From Candidatus Brocadiaceae bacterium (lineage in GTDB: Bacteria > Planctomycetota > Brocadiia > SM23-32): 38,732 bases of DNA. The stretch is taken from contig PUMZ01000169.1 in NCBI GenBank assembly GCA_003551565.1, forward strand, positions 1-38,732, given 5' to 3'. The notes beneath the pieces were generated by a model. It searched no databases. It had not been told where the DNA came from and was given only the letters and a program-made list of their open reading frames with translations. The position numbers and the translations under genes were made by a program. This document shows positions 24,829 through 33,775 of this stretch, piece by piece (the first letter of the stretch is position 1; each line of letters opens with the position of its first letter).

Positions 24829-24887
24829 TGCATTCTTATATGCGCGAACTGCATTTTTCGCTGCAGATGCACCGCGTCCGGGTTCAG

Positions 24888-27230
24888 TCAGGAAGTGCCT
24901 ATGTGGTAATCTTTCAGCTTGCGGAACAGCGTGCTGGGATCGATCCCGAGTTCGCGGGCAGATGCGGTTTTATTGCCGTCGTTGCGTCGCAGGGCGTTTC
25001 TGATCATCACCTTCTCCATCTCCCGCAGCGTGCCTTTTCCCCCGCCTTCCAGGGCCGACTTCACCTCTTTGTCCACCCGGACGTGCGTGGGGAGGTGCTC
25101 CTCCCTGATCGTTTTTCCGTTGCACAGGACGAAGCAGTGTTCGATGATGCTCTCCAGCTCGCGCACATTCCCGGGATAATCGTAGGTCAGCAGTGAAGCC
25201 ATCACGTTATTATTGGTGCGCATGATGTTTTTGCCCCGGATTCGGTTGTATTTCGCGATGAAATGCTCCACCAGCAGCGGCACATCCCCTTTTCTTTTCC
25301 GCAGGGGCGGAACCTCCAGTGTCATCACATTGATCCTGTAATAGAGGTCCTGACGGAACCCGCCCTCTCTGACAAGCCTTCCAAGATTCCTGTTGGTTGC
25401 AGCCACGATGCGCACGTCCGCCCGGCAGGTGCTGGTGCCTCCCACGGGTTCGTAGGTGCCGTCCTGAAGAACCTGGAGCAGTTTGACCTGGAGCTGTTTC
25501 GGCATCTCGCCGATTTCATCCAAAAACAGCGTTCCGCCCTCGGCCCTCTCGAAACGGCCCGGTTTGTCGCGCTTGGCGTCGGTGAAGGCGCCGGCCTTAT
25601 GTCCGAAAAGTTCGGATTCCAGGAGATTGGTGGGCAGGGCGCCGCAATTGACCTTATGGAACGGCTTCTCGCAGCGGTGGCTGCGGTTATGGATGGCCCT
25701 GGCAACCATATCCTTCCCCGTTCCGCTCTCGCCCTCCAGCAGCACGGGCGAGTCGCTCACGGCGATGTCGGGCAGGTGCTGGAAAAGCTCTTGCATTTCG
25801 CTGCTTTGACTGACGATATCTTCAAAACTGTAGCTCGCTTCGATCTCCTTGCGGAGCTGCCTCTTTTCCATCTCCGCCGATATTCTCTGATACGCATCGG
25901 CCAGTACGTTGGCAAGAACTTTCAGGAGGGCGATCTCGCCGTTGTCCCACGCTTTTTCCCGCCGGACAGAATCGAAACCCAGCGCCCCCAGAAGCTCGCC
26001 ATTGGCGCCGACAGGTATCGTCAGCAGCGAGATGATATCCTGGCGCGCGAACAGTTCCTGCTCCCTCCACGCTTCCGGCGGCATCCGCCCGACATTGTCG
26101 ATCTGCACCACCTCCCGATTCCGGATCAGACCCGTCCACCACGGCAGATCGCCCGCCGGGATATCCTGCAGCGAATCACAGACGGGTTCCACCCCATGGG
26201 CGCACCACTCGTGCGTGTTGGTGAACGTCTTGCCGTCGGAAGCAAAACACAGCAGATAACTTCTGTCCATCCCGAAGAAATTGCCCGCCTTCCGAAGCAA
26301 CCTGCCGATCTTCTCGTCGGCGTTGGCGCTGTTGACCGAAATGAAGTCCGAAGAGATCTCCGCCACCATCTTCTGGAACGCTGTCTGGTATTCGAGCCTG
26401 CTCTCAACATCCTTGCGCTCGGTTACATCCCTGCCGGTGCCCTGGATCTCCACCACCCGGCCATCTTCATCCAGTATGGCACAATCCTCCCACTCCATCC
26501 AGCGCAACCCGCCGACCGTCTTCACGCGGTGTTCGAAGCGCACGCGATGGGGCGGCGCCATGAGCTCGTCCAAACGCTCAAAGGTGCATTCGAGATCCTC
26601 CGCATGCACGAACTCGGTAAAGCTCGTCCCAAGAAGATCCCGCCGTTCCTCCCCAAGAACCCGGCAGGCCGTCTCGTTGGCAAAGACGATCCTGTTCTGA
26701 CGGTCCACGCGCACAAACAGATCCGTATGTGACTCGACAAGCAATCTGTAGAGATCGCCGGCCCTTCTTTCCGAAATATATCCTTCCCCCGGCCAAAAAC
26801 AACGGGTATTCTCCTGAAGTAAGCGCTCATTTTGGTTATTTTTTTGCATGGCGTTATCCGGACTTATGTTACTGAAACCGTCATCGTCCAGGAGCACCTT
26901 CGCCTCTTGCAGCTGAAAACCGGATTCCCGTGCACCGACCTTCGGAGCGTCAAAAGGACTGATGCGGTTGCCGCAGTCGCAGACAACCTCTTCCTCCTCC
27001 CGCGTATCCACAAATATCTGCCCCTCCCGCTGCGCCGCCTCCCGGGCCCAGTCGATTTCCCCCCTCAGCTCCTCCTCCCGGTCTATTTCCGCCCATTCGA
27101 CATTCTGCGGAATAGCATCCGGATCCACATAGGAAGGGGTCAGCGCACCCAGCCCGAACGCCTTTTGCTTGGTCACAAAAAACGAATACTCCGGACCGCA
27201 AACGCACCTGTAATGACAGACCATCGCCAT
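24888..27230 (-). CDS. Sigma-54-dependent activator with Cys-rich N-terminus, PAS and GAF domains
   Basis: A cytosolic enhancer-binding regulator of 780 residues. Residues 1-100 hold CHYRCVCG (Cys5, 9, 11) and VCDCG (Cys84, 86), a possible zinc or redox site. A PAS domain (about 160-272) and a GAF domain (about 285-450) follow. The AAA+ domain (about 470-690) has Walker A GESGTGKD, the sigma-54 contact loop as GAFTDA at 547-552 rather than GAFTGA, GGTLFLDEIGEMP, and R-fingers near FRQDLYYRI. A Fis-type HTH (NKTASARELGIDPSTLFRKL) ends it. There is no receiver domain, so it probably senses a small signal directly. GGAGGAGG 7 nt upstream of ATG 27230 supports the full N-terminus. Its neighbour on the same strand is the S1 operon. 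Confidence 0.93.
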   Translation of the reverse strand: MAMVCHYRCVCGPEYSFFVTKQKAFGLGALTPSYVDPDAIPQNVEWAEIDREEELRGEIDWAREAAQREGQIFVDTREEEEVVCDCGNRISPFDAPKVGARESGFQLQEAKVLLDDDGFSNISPDNAMQKNNQNERLLQENTRCFWPGEGYISERRAGDLYRLLVESHTDLFVRVDRQNRIVFANETACRVLGEERRDLLGTSFTEFVHAEDLECTFERLDELMAPPHRVRFEHRVKTVGGLRWMEWEDCAILDEDGRVVEIQGTGRDVTERKDVESRLEYQTAFQKMVAEISSDFISVNSANADEKIGRLLRKAGNFFGMDRSYLLCFASDGKTFTNTHEWCAHGVEPVCDSLQDIPAGDLPWWTGLIRNREVVQIDNVGRMPPEAWREQELFARQDIISLLTIPVGANGELLGALGFDSVRREKAWDNGEIALLKVLANVLADAYQRISAEMEKRQLRKEIEASYSFEDIVSQSSEMQELFQHLPDIAVSDSPVLLEGESGTGKDMVARAIHNRSHRCEKPFHKVNCGALPTNLLESELFGHKAGAFTDAKRDKPGRFERAEGGTLFLDEIGEMPKQLQVKLLQVLQDGTYEPVGGTSTCRADVRIVAATNRNLGRLVREGGFRQDLYYRINVMTLEVPPLRKRKGDVPLLVEHFIAKYNRIRGKNIMRTNNNVMASLLTYDYPGNVRELESIIEHCFVLCNGKTIREEHLPTHVRVDKEVKSALEGGGKGTLREMEKVMIRNALRRNDGNKTASARELGIDPSTLFRKLKDYHIGTS

Positions 27231-27806
27231 TGTCCGACCTCCTCCGTTGATCCGTTCAACTCAACCATACATGGCCGGAGAAACATGCCCACCGGAACGT
27301 CGTGACAAGCTCGGCTCCGTTGTAAGCCGCCGTCTATTGGAAAAGAACGAAAAACCGGTTCACTCCCTCCCGGGGCGAAATCAGCCATCACGCACTGGAC
27401 GCTGATGTCCAACCGCCATCAAAAAACGTCTCTTTTACCAAGTCCCGCCCCTGCAAATGCCGGATAATGCCATACTCAAAAGAAAACATAACCTTCTCTT
27501 GCCATTGGACATGACTAAAAGCAATTTTTATTCCATTCTCTTTCCCAAAAAACATTTTATGACCTTAAGGCCAATATTTCATTAGACTAAGGTGCTATTG
27601 AATGGTGTTAGATGCCGCCCTCCCGTTCCCTTCACCCGGCCCGGGCATTGCAATTTAAGAGGGGGAGTGGTCAATTTTTGATTGCATTCTGCCATGGGTG
27701 GCCGGACAAAGGGATGCAAACGGCAACCGCCGCAGGGACTCACTGACGGGGACGTCTGGAGACGTCCCCTGCAAACCCACCGGGGGAGGCCGTACACGGC
27801 GAAGGC
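27231..27806. other. ksgA-activator intergenic region, no gene seen
   Basis: This 576-bp gap is AT-richer in its middle than its surroundings. It contains a perfect 9-bp hairpin (GGGGACGTC-TGGA-GACGTCCCC, 27748-27769) about 40 nt past the ksgA stop, which may mark the end of that transcript. No convincing promoter for the activator gene was found, and the small ORFs here lack ribosome binding sites or family features. Confidence 0.5.
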
Positions 27807-28676
27807 CTAACGGGCGCCGGGGAGGGCATTCGCCAGCCGGACAAAATCGCTCACCTCCAGTTTTTCCGGGCGCAGCATTCCCTCCAAGTCGGCTTTTTCC
27901 AGCACCGTGGCGCATGCTTCCTTTCCCCATTCTCTCTTCAACACTTTGCGGAGCGTCTTGCGACGGTTCTGAAACAACACGTTGACCACGCGTGCAAACA
28001 GGGCGTAATTTTCGGCCTTTTTCTCCGGACGGCGGCGCTCCAGCGCAACAAAAGCGGATTCCACTGCAGGAGAGGGCATGAATGCGGAGGGAGGAACCCG
28101 GAAGATGATCCGCGTCTTCGCCCCGTAACGGGCGAAGACGGTCAGCGGCCCGTAATCCTGCCCGCCGGGCCCGGCGGTGAGCCGCTCGGCCACTTCGCGC
28201 TGCAACATCACATGGATGGTGCTGACGGGCTGTTCCCACTCCAGCAGATTGATGATTGCCGGTGAGCTTATCTGATACGGGAGATTGGCGACAACTTTCA
28301 CCGGATTGCCTGAGCAGAGCCGGCGCACGTGGCGCGTGACGTCCGGATCGATCATGTGCTTGCTCTTGAGCAGGTCCCGATGCAGGAGGCAGACATTGTC
28401 CCGACCCGCAAGCCTGTCGGAGGCGACCCGGAACAGTCCGCCGTCGATCTCGATGGAGACGACATCCCGGGCCCTGTCGGCCAGCAGCGCGGTCAAACGG
28501 CCGATGCCTCCCCCGATCTCCAGGACCGTATCCGAGGAGTCTACGGCAGCGGTTCGCAGTATCTCGCAGAAAATCCGGGGAGAAATCAAAAAATTCTGTC
28601 CCAGCATACGGTTGGGCGAAAGCTTATGCGCTTTCAAAACCTCTTTCAGATAGCCGGCGCCAAGACGCTCATGCAT
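27807..28676 (-). CDS. rsmA: 16S rRNA (adenine1518/1519-N6)-dimethyltransferase KsgA/RsmA
   Basis: SAM-dependent enzyme that dimethylates two adjacent adenines in helix 45 of 16S rRNA during small-subunit assembly. The N-terminal LSPNRMLGQNFLISPRI is diagnostic. The SAM loop is VLEIGGGIGRLTALLA, the acidic residue SIEIDGGL, and the catalytic motif NLPYQISSPAI. The C-terminal domain includes PPSAFMPSPAVESAFV and FQNRRKTLRKVLK. At 289 residues it is standard length. A G-rich stretch precedes the ATG at a usable distance. Confidence 0.96.
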   Translation of the reverse strand: MHERLGAGYLKEVLKAHKLSPNRMLGQNFLISPRIFCEILRTAAVDSSDTVLEIGGGIGRLTALLADRARDVVSIEIDGGLFRVASDRLAGRDNVCLLHRDLLKSKHMIDPDVTRHVRRLCSGNPVKVVANLPYQISSPAIINLLEWEQPVSTIHVMLQREVAERLTAGPGGQDYGPLTVFARYGAKTRIIFRVPPSAFMPSPAVESAFVALERRRPEKKAENYALFARVVNVLFQNRRKTLRKVLKREWGKEACATVLEKADLEGMLRPEKLEVSDFVRLANALPGAR

Positions 28677-28707
28677 TGGAACGCCCCCGTGAATTGGTTC
28701 TGCGGCG

Positions 28708-28953
28708 GGCTAACCAGGATTTCATAAACCAAAACAATGATTAGCACAAAGGATGTGCAACAGTATGATAAGTAGCTTTCTTCAGGATTTCAGATTCTAC
28801 CGGTATGTATCTGCACCGGACAAACGGCGGTTGACCTGCATGCTGCAGACGGGCCCTGCGGGCGCATCTCTCAGCGGCACATCTGTTTCAAAAAGCCACA
28901 CTTCGCGCATATCAATCCAGCGAACGCGTTCGTTTCCACCGGGTCTGTTCCGG
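28708..28953. repeat. Repeat block upstream of ksgA (elements J, G, C and H)
   Basis: Element J (28708-28738), element G (28761-28911, with module C-like GACCTGCATGCTGCAGACGG inside) and element H (28927-28953) follow each other. G here aligns with 15094-15235 for about 140 bp, including the AAAAAGC...CTTCGCG right end. No gene is supported. Confidence 0.65.
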
Positions 28954-29081
28954 TTGAAGAACCTCCTCGCTGATCATTATCCACCGGATGCGCCGTGTTG
29001 TCAAGCGAAAGGATGAAGAACAAAAGGGATATCCAAGGTCGATGGTGGCTCCCCGGCGGCGGGGCGGATCGAAGCGGGCGG

Positions 29082-30032
29082 TTACACGGTGACATAGTGT
29101 TGCGTGAACTCCTTTCCTCCGACGCGCATCATCGTCACCTCGGGCGGGCACAGCAGTCTTATGTGCGTCCCCCTGCTGGCGCCCAGTCCCTGGTTGATGG
29201 AAAACACGGTCCGCCCCTGACGGAACACGCCACGGGCGCGGCATGCCCCGACCTTCGAACGGGTCACGATGGCGCCTTTCAACGGCAACCGGATCTGTCC
29301 CCCGTGCGTGTGGCCGAAAAAAGCCAGCTCCGCGCCCCTGGCATCGACTTCCGGCAGGACATCCGGGCTGTGGGCAAGCACGATGGCGGGCGTGCACCCC
29401 ACCCCCCGCCAGGCCTTCTCGTAATCGCAGTGGAAGAAAAAGGTATCGTTGAGGCCAATCACGGCTATCCGCCCCCCTTCCGGAAGGTGCACAAAGCGAT
29501 TGGCATCTTCCAGCACCACCACCCCGTGTTCGGAAAAACCGTTCCGCAAGGCAGCGACGGGGTTGGGCTTGCTGCGCCGGGATTGGACAGGCTCGTTTTT
29601 GTAAATAGAAAGGTATTTTCGCCAGAGCTCGCCGAACCTGTAAAAGTCATGCCCGCCCAGCACGGCAAATGCCCCCAGCCGGGCCTCAATCATTGCGGCC
29701 AGTTCCATGCACGTTGCAAGCCCCGGCGGCGTATCCATGATGTCACCGGTCAGGAAAACAAAGTCCGGTACTCCGGCATCGTCCAGTACGGCCCGCAAGA
29801 ATTCCATTTTCTTCCGGTCTCTGCCGCTGAAATGCGTATCGCTGATATGCAGGATCTTGAGCTCCGGGAAGCGGCCGGAAGGCACGGATAACCCCTCTTC
29901 CCTATCCCGTGGCAGGCGCGGGATGGTGACGTCCCACACCCTGAACCGGCGTGGTTCCAGAACCGCCATCCAGACGAAAAGCAACGCGCCGAGCAGGACG
30001 AGAGGCGGGAGCAGAAAAAAAAACGGGTGCAT
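29082..30032 (-). CDS. Membrane-anchored calcineurin-like metallophosphoesterase
   Basis: A 316-residue protein with an N-terminal transmembrane helix (FFFLLPPLVLLGALLFVWMA) and a metallophosphoesterase domain of the YkuE-like type. Motifs are HISDTHF (Asp65, His67), TGDIMD (Asp97), GGHD at 126-129, LAHSPD and FFGHTHGGQIRLP. The third motif is normally GNHD; the bridging Asn is Gly here while the His and Asp remain. Metal binding may be altered. Its substrate cannot be told; related proteins act on phosphodiesters such as UDP-diacylglucosamine or lipids. AAGGGG lies 12 nt before the ATG. Confidence 0.87.
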   Translation of the reverse strand: MHPFFFLLPPLVLLGALLFVWMAVLEPRRFRVWDVTIPRLPRDREEGLSVPSGRFPELKILHISDTHFSGRDRKKMEFLRAVLDDAGVPDFVFLTGDIMDTPPGLATCMELAAMIEARLGAFAVLGGHDFYRFGELWRKYLSIYKNEPVQSRRSKPNPVAALRNGFSEHGVVVLEDANRFVHLPEGGRIAVIGLNDTFFFHCDYEKAWRGVGCTPAIVLAHSPDVLPEVDARGAELAFFGHTHGGQIRLPLKGAIVTRSKVGACRARGVFRQGRTVFSINQGLGASRGTHIRLLCPPEVTMMRVGGKEFTQHYVTV

Positions 30033-30091
30033 GGAACTGTTATCCCCTTTTCACCTGACAGGCAGGAAGAATTATTGTACAATATCGTGAC

Positions 30092-30199
30092 AGGAGCCTG
30101 GCCGAAAACCCGGCACGTCGTGGACGCTTTCAGGCGTCCCGGGATCAGCGCGACAATGTCCGGACTCCGGAGCCCCTGAAGGGGCTCACTACAAACCTG
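30092..30199 (-). repeat. Element B, inverted copy
   Basis: This 108-bp copy is the reverse complement of much of 6219-6346. It keeps TGGCCGAAAACCC, TGGACGCTTTCA, the GAGCCCCTGAAGGGGCTC palindrome and ACTACAAACCTG, and lacks the CCTGCCTGCCGGCAGGCAGG stretch found in the other copy. Confidence 0.7.
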
Positions 30200-30282
30200 T
30201 CGTCATCTTTGACCCCAGGCTCATCGTAGCTCTTCAGTCCAGTGTACATGCTTTCAGCTTTCCGGTCAATTCGCGGTCGCAC

Positions 30283-30786
30283 ATGTTATTGAAAATCATA
30301 CTGCTGCTGACGCTGACGCCGATTGTTGAATTGTGGATCCTTTTTCGGATAGCCGGTGCAACCAGCCCTGGTTTTACGGTGTTGCTTGTGATCGTAACGG
30401 GCATCATCGGCGGGATCCTGGCGAAAATGGAGGGCCTCAGGGTGCTGGAACAGTTGCAAAGGGAACTTCAAGCCGGGCAACTGCCCGCCGGCCCGCTGCT
30501 CGACGGGGCAATGGTTCTGGTGGCCGGTGCGCTCCTGCTTACGCCGGGAGTGATCACCGATGCGGTGGGTTTCTCGTTGCTTGCCCCACCCTGGAGAAAT
30601 ATACTGAAAAAATGCCTGAAGAGAAAATTGAAAAAAATGATGGCGTCGGGGCGTGTGCGGATGTACAAAGATATGGGATTCGGCCCCATCCATCGCACCC
30701 CCCCGCCGGGAGCCCCGCCACTGGAAAACGACAACGACGACGAGGAGGGAGAACATGAGAACCACCGCGAAAGGCGCAACCAGTAA
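30283..30786 (+). CDS. fxsA: FxsA family membrane protein
   Basis: A small inner-membrane protein of 167 residues. It has the family start LLTLTPIVELWILFRIAG, a second helix GFTVLLVIVTGIIGGILAK, and a third around GAMVLVAGALLLTPGVITD, which carries the conserved LLLTPGxITD motif. The tail is basic then acidic (NDNDDEEGEHE). The E. coli member is known for relieving phage T7 exclusion when overproduced; its normal role is unclear. The last 32 nt overlap the next gene. Confidence 0.92.
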   Translation: MLLKIILLLTLTPIVELWILFRIAGATSPGFTVLLVIVTGIIGGILAKMEGLRVLEQLQRELQAGQLPAGPLLDGAMVLVAGALLLTPGVITDAVGFSLLAPPWRNILKKCLKRKLKKMMASGRVRMYKDMGFGPIHRTPPPGAPPLENDNDDEEGEHENHRERRNQ

Positions 30787-32308
30787 GGACATCTCACCCG
30801 GCAGCCGCAAATGCCCGGGAGAGAACTACGAGGTCACTCCGGCCATATGCACCGCTCGGCAGGCCAACAATTACGCAAAATGCCTGCTTTGCTCGTTTTA
30901 TTCAGGAGATGCAAACGACCTGGCCACGGGCGATCCGAGGATCAAAAAGAGCATCTTCCGTACAAACGTTATCGCGGGTGAAGTGCCGGCGGAGATCAAT
31001 GAATATGTCATGCGGAAGCTGGGCGCCGCCGTGGGCCAGTTCATCAAGGCGCACAGCAACGGAAAAACCCCTGCGGTCATAGCCTGCGACAGACGCGAGA
31101 ACTCCAGGAATCTCAGCCGCATTTTCGGAGAAGGCATGAAGTCCGCGGGGATGCATGCCGTCCACCTCGGCCCTGCCATGCCGGATATGCTCCGGTATGC
31201 CATGATCGAACACGAGATGAGTGCAGCACTGTTTGTCTCCGGGTGCGGAGCCAGGCTGGAAGTCAACGGTGTGCGGATCATTGACCGCGACGGCAGACCC
31301 TTGCTGTTCAATACCGGTATCGAAAAAATCGGGGTGATCGCACGCCGCATGAAGCCGGGCAGATCGCCCTCGCACGGCCGGAGCGACACCCTCAGGATTC
31401 TGCCCGATTACCAGGCTTTTATGATTGAACGGGCGCCCCAATTGCATGCACTGAAAGTCGTTTTAGACGGATCCTACGGGATAGGCGGAGAGATTATTCC
31501 CTATGTCCTGGCCAAAACACCGTTAAAAGTCATCAGATCCCGCTGCGAGCCCGACGGCCGGTCCGAATTGCTGGGACTGCGCTTCCCCGCCGGCCAGGTC
31601 AACACCTCCATGCAGCAGACCATCAGGTCGGAAGAAGCCCACCTGGGCATGGCGACCGATTACGACAGCGATCTGTGTGTGTTTTATGACGAAAAGGGAC
31701 GGGCCCTGCGCAATGACATCGCCGCCGCCCTGATAGCACGCGAAATTCTGGTTCTCAAGCCGGGTTCGAGGATTGCATACGACCTGCGTGCAAGTGCTGC
31801 GTTCAGAGAGGAAATACTGCGCGGAGGCGGACAAGCGCTGCGCACCAGCCCGGTTCCGGGAAGGATGAACGAGGCCGTCATCGCCAAAGGCGCCGAATAC
31901 GCATTCGACCTCAGCGGAAGGCACCTGTTCAAGGCCTTCAAGGGCGGCGAATCCCCGCTGATGGCGCTGATGTTGCTTTGTTCCGCCACACAGCGGCAAC
32001 AAAAACCGCTCTCCGGCCTCGCGGAAAAGGTGTACCGCTATGCCTACAGCGGTGTCCTGAGCCATGAAATGCCCACTCCTGAAAAAGCCGCCTCCGCCCT
32101 TGAAGACCTGGCGGCCGAGTTCCAGGATTGCGAAAAAGACGATATGGATGGATTGACATACAGGTTTCCGTCGTGGTGGTTCTATATCAAAAACAAACCC
32201 GGCTCCCGCATCATCGATCTGTGCGTGGAAGGGCGCACACAGGAGGAAGAAAGGACCGGTCGCCACAGGGTCGAACAGATCATCCGCGGGCATCAAAACC
32301 AGCGGTAA
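30755..32308 (+). CDS. Phosphohexomutase-fold protein with degenerate active site and N-terminal Cys cluster
   Basis: A 517-residue protein with the four-domain layout of alpha-D-phosphohexomutases (ManB/Pgm type): ACDRRENSRNLSRIFGEGM, HALKVVLDGSYGIGG, a metal-loop region and a C-terminal phosphate-site region. All four signature motifs are changed. TASHNP reads VSGCGA (161-166), DGDADR reads DYDSDL (302-307), ExSGH reads DLSGRH (385-390), and RPSGTEP reads KNKPGSR (479-485). The catalytic phosphoserine is therefore absent. Four N-terminal cysteines (20, 32, 43, 46) suggest a metal site. I start it at ATG 30755, with GAGGAGGGAG upstream, inside the end of fxsA; the ORF-track start 30653 is unsupported. 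A binding or regulatory role is inferred. Confidence 0.75.
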   Translation: MRTTAKGATSKDISPGSRKCPGENYEVTPAICTARQANNYAKCLLCSFYSGDANDLATGDPRIKKSIFRTNVIAGEVPAEINEYVMRKLGAAVGQFIKAHSNGKTPAVIACDRRENSRNLSRIFGEGMKSAGMHAVHLGPAMPDMLRYAMIEHEMSAALFVSGCGARLEVNGVRIIDRDGRPLLFNTGIEKIGVIARRMKPGRSPSHGRSDTLRILPDYQAFMIERAPQLHALKVVLDGSYGIGGEIIPYVLAKTPLKVIRSRCEPDGRSELLGLRFPAGQVNTSMQQTIRSEEAHLGMATDYDSDLCVFYDEKGRALRNDIAAALIAREILVLKPGSRIAYDLRASAAFREEILRGGGQALRTSPVPGRMNEAVIAKGAEYAFDLSGRHLFKAFKGGESPLMALMLLCSATQRQQKPLSGLAEKVYRYAYSGVLSHEMPTPEKAASALEDLAAEFQDCEKDDMDGLTYRFPSWWFYIKNKPGSRIIDLCVEGRTQEEERTGRHRVEQIIRGHQNQR

Positions 32309-32336
32309 CAGCGCGCCCCACCCGGACGGCGGAGGA

Positions 32337-32370
32337 GCGCGGGCGTTAACCCGCGCATATTTCATAAACC
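32337..32370 (+). repeat. GC hairpin fused to element J
   Basis: GCGCGGG-CGTTAA-CCCGCGC (32337-32356) is a perfect 7-bp hairpin just after the phosphohexomutase-like gene. It overlaps element J (32345-32370), so this J copy is also a likely transcript end. Confidence 0.5.
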
Positions 32371-32390
32371 AGCGGCATCAATCAATTCCC

Positions 32391-33728
32391 ATGGACAAGA
32401 CATTCCATATCGTGACATTCGGCTGCCAGATGAACAAGCTCGACAGCGAGTTGCTCCGGGCCGCGCTTGAAAAAAACGGAATGCGACCGGTCCGGGCCCC
32501 TTCCGATGCCGACGTGCTTATCTACAATACGTGCAGCGTGCGGCAACATGCCGAAGACAGGGTGCTCTCGCACCTGGGCGGGTGGCGCAAACGGGCAGAG
32601 GCCGATTCCGACTTTATCCTCGGTGTGGTGGGCTGCATGGCGCAGAGACTGGGCGATGAGATCCGGCAACAATTCCCTTTCGTGCGCCTCCTGTGCGGCA
32701 CGCGCTCGTTTCTGAACGTGCCGGAATACATCGGGAAAATATCCAGCACCGGCCGGGCGGTCACCGCAACCGGAGACCGGCCGATACGAATCGAGCGCGA
32801 CCCCGCCATGCGTTCGGAGCCTCATCACGCCTACGTGAGCATCATGCGGGGATGCAGCAATTTCTGCACGTATTGTATTGTCCCGCATGTCAGAGGCCCC
32901 GAAAGAAGCCGCCCTGAAACCGAGATTGTCGATGAAGTGCAACGCCTCACAGCCGACGGTGTCGCCGAAGTCACACTGCTGGGCCAGAACGTTAATGCCT
33001 ACGGACGGCACAAGAATCACAGCGACGGCGCCGAAGGCGGTCTGCCACGGCTGCTGGAACGGGTCAACGCGATCGAAAACATCAAACGCGTGCGATTCGT
33101 GACCAACCACCCCAAAGATATGACGGAGGACATTCTGCGGAGTGTGGCGGACAATGAAAAGGTCTGCGAACACCTGCATATGCCGATCCAGAGCGCATCC
33201 GACAGGGTGCTGAAGGCCATGAACAGGAGATATACCCGCAATCACTACCTGAACACCGTGGAGAAGGCCCGGCGCATAATCCCCGGCATCGCCGTCTCCA
33301 GCGATTTCATCGTGGGCTTTCCGGGCGAGAGCGATTCGGATTTCGAAGATACGCTCGCCCTGCTGCGTAGCGTGCAGTTTCACCAAAGCTACATTTTCCG
33401 CTACTCGCCCCGACCGGGCACGGACGCCGTACAGCTCGCTGACGACGTGCCGGATCAGGTGAAACGTGAGCGTCAGCAGGCGCTGCTCGCCGCCCAGAAA
33501 CAGGTGGATATCCGGCGACGCAACGGGTTGGTCGGCGAAACGCTCGAGGTCATGTGCCACGGCCACAACACCCATCGCCCCGAAGAAGGCCGGCTGATCG
33601 GACGCTCCCGTCGCAGCGATATTGTTGTCTTCGATGGCTGCAATAAGGGGAAGATTAACGCCGGAGACACGCGCCATGTCACCATAGAAAAGGCGACGGC
33701 ATTGACTCTGTTCGGGCGGATCGGCTAA
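32391..33728 (+). CDS. miaB: tRNA-2-methylthio-N6-isopentenyladenosine synthase MiaB
   Basis: Radical-SAM methylthiotransferase that adds the 2-methylthio group to i6A37 of tRNAs reading UNN codons. The N-terminal UPF0004 domain has the second-cluster cysteines Cys12 (FGCQMN), Cys48 (NTCSVR) and Cys82 (GCMAQR). The radical-SAM site is CSNFCTYC (Cys155, 159, 162). VTLLGQNVNAYG and a C-terminal TRAM domain follow. At 445 residues it is full length. No strong ribosome binding site precedes the ATG. The glycerate kinase gene starts 47 nt after its stop. Confidence 0.96.
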   Translation: MDKTFHIVTFGCQMNKLDSELLRAALEKNGMRPVRAPSDADVLIYNTCSVRQHAEDRVLSHLGGWRKRAEADSDFILGVVGCMAQRLGDEIRQQFPFVRLLCGTRSFLNVPEYIGKISSTGRAVTATGDRPIRIERDPAMRSEPHHAYVSIMRGCSNFCTYCIVPHVRGPERSRPETEIVDEVQRLTADGVAEVTLLGQNVNAYGRHKNHSDGAEGGLPRLLERVNAIENIKRVRFVTNHPKDMTEDILRSVADNEKVCEHLHMPIQSASDRVLKAMNRRYTRNHYLNTVEKARRIIPGIAVSSDFIVGFPGESDSDFEDTLALLRSVQFHQSYIFRYSPRPGTDAVQLADDVPDQVKRERQQALLAAQKQVDIRRRNGLVGETLEVMCHGHNTHRPEEGRLIGRSRRSDIVVFDGCNKGKINAGDTRHVTIEKATALTLFGRIG

Positions 33729-33775
33729 AATCGGTGACGTATTCGCTGAACATCTGCAGAAGGACCTGTCAGATC

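Noticed and set aside
25263-26732. 489-aa plus-strand ORF opposite the sigma-54 activator
   Set aside because: Antisense shadow; the minus frame carries PAS, GAF, AAA+ and HTH motifs with a good ribosome binding site.
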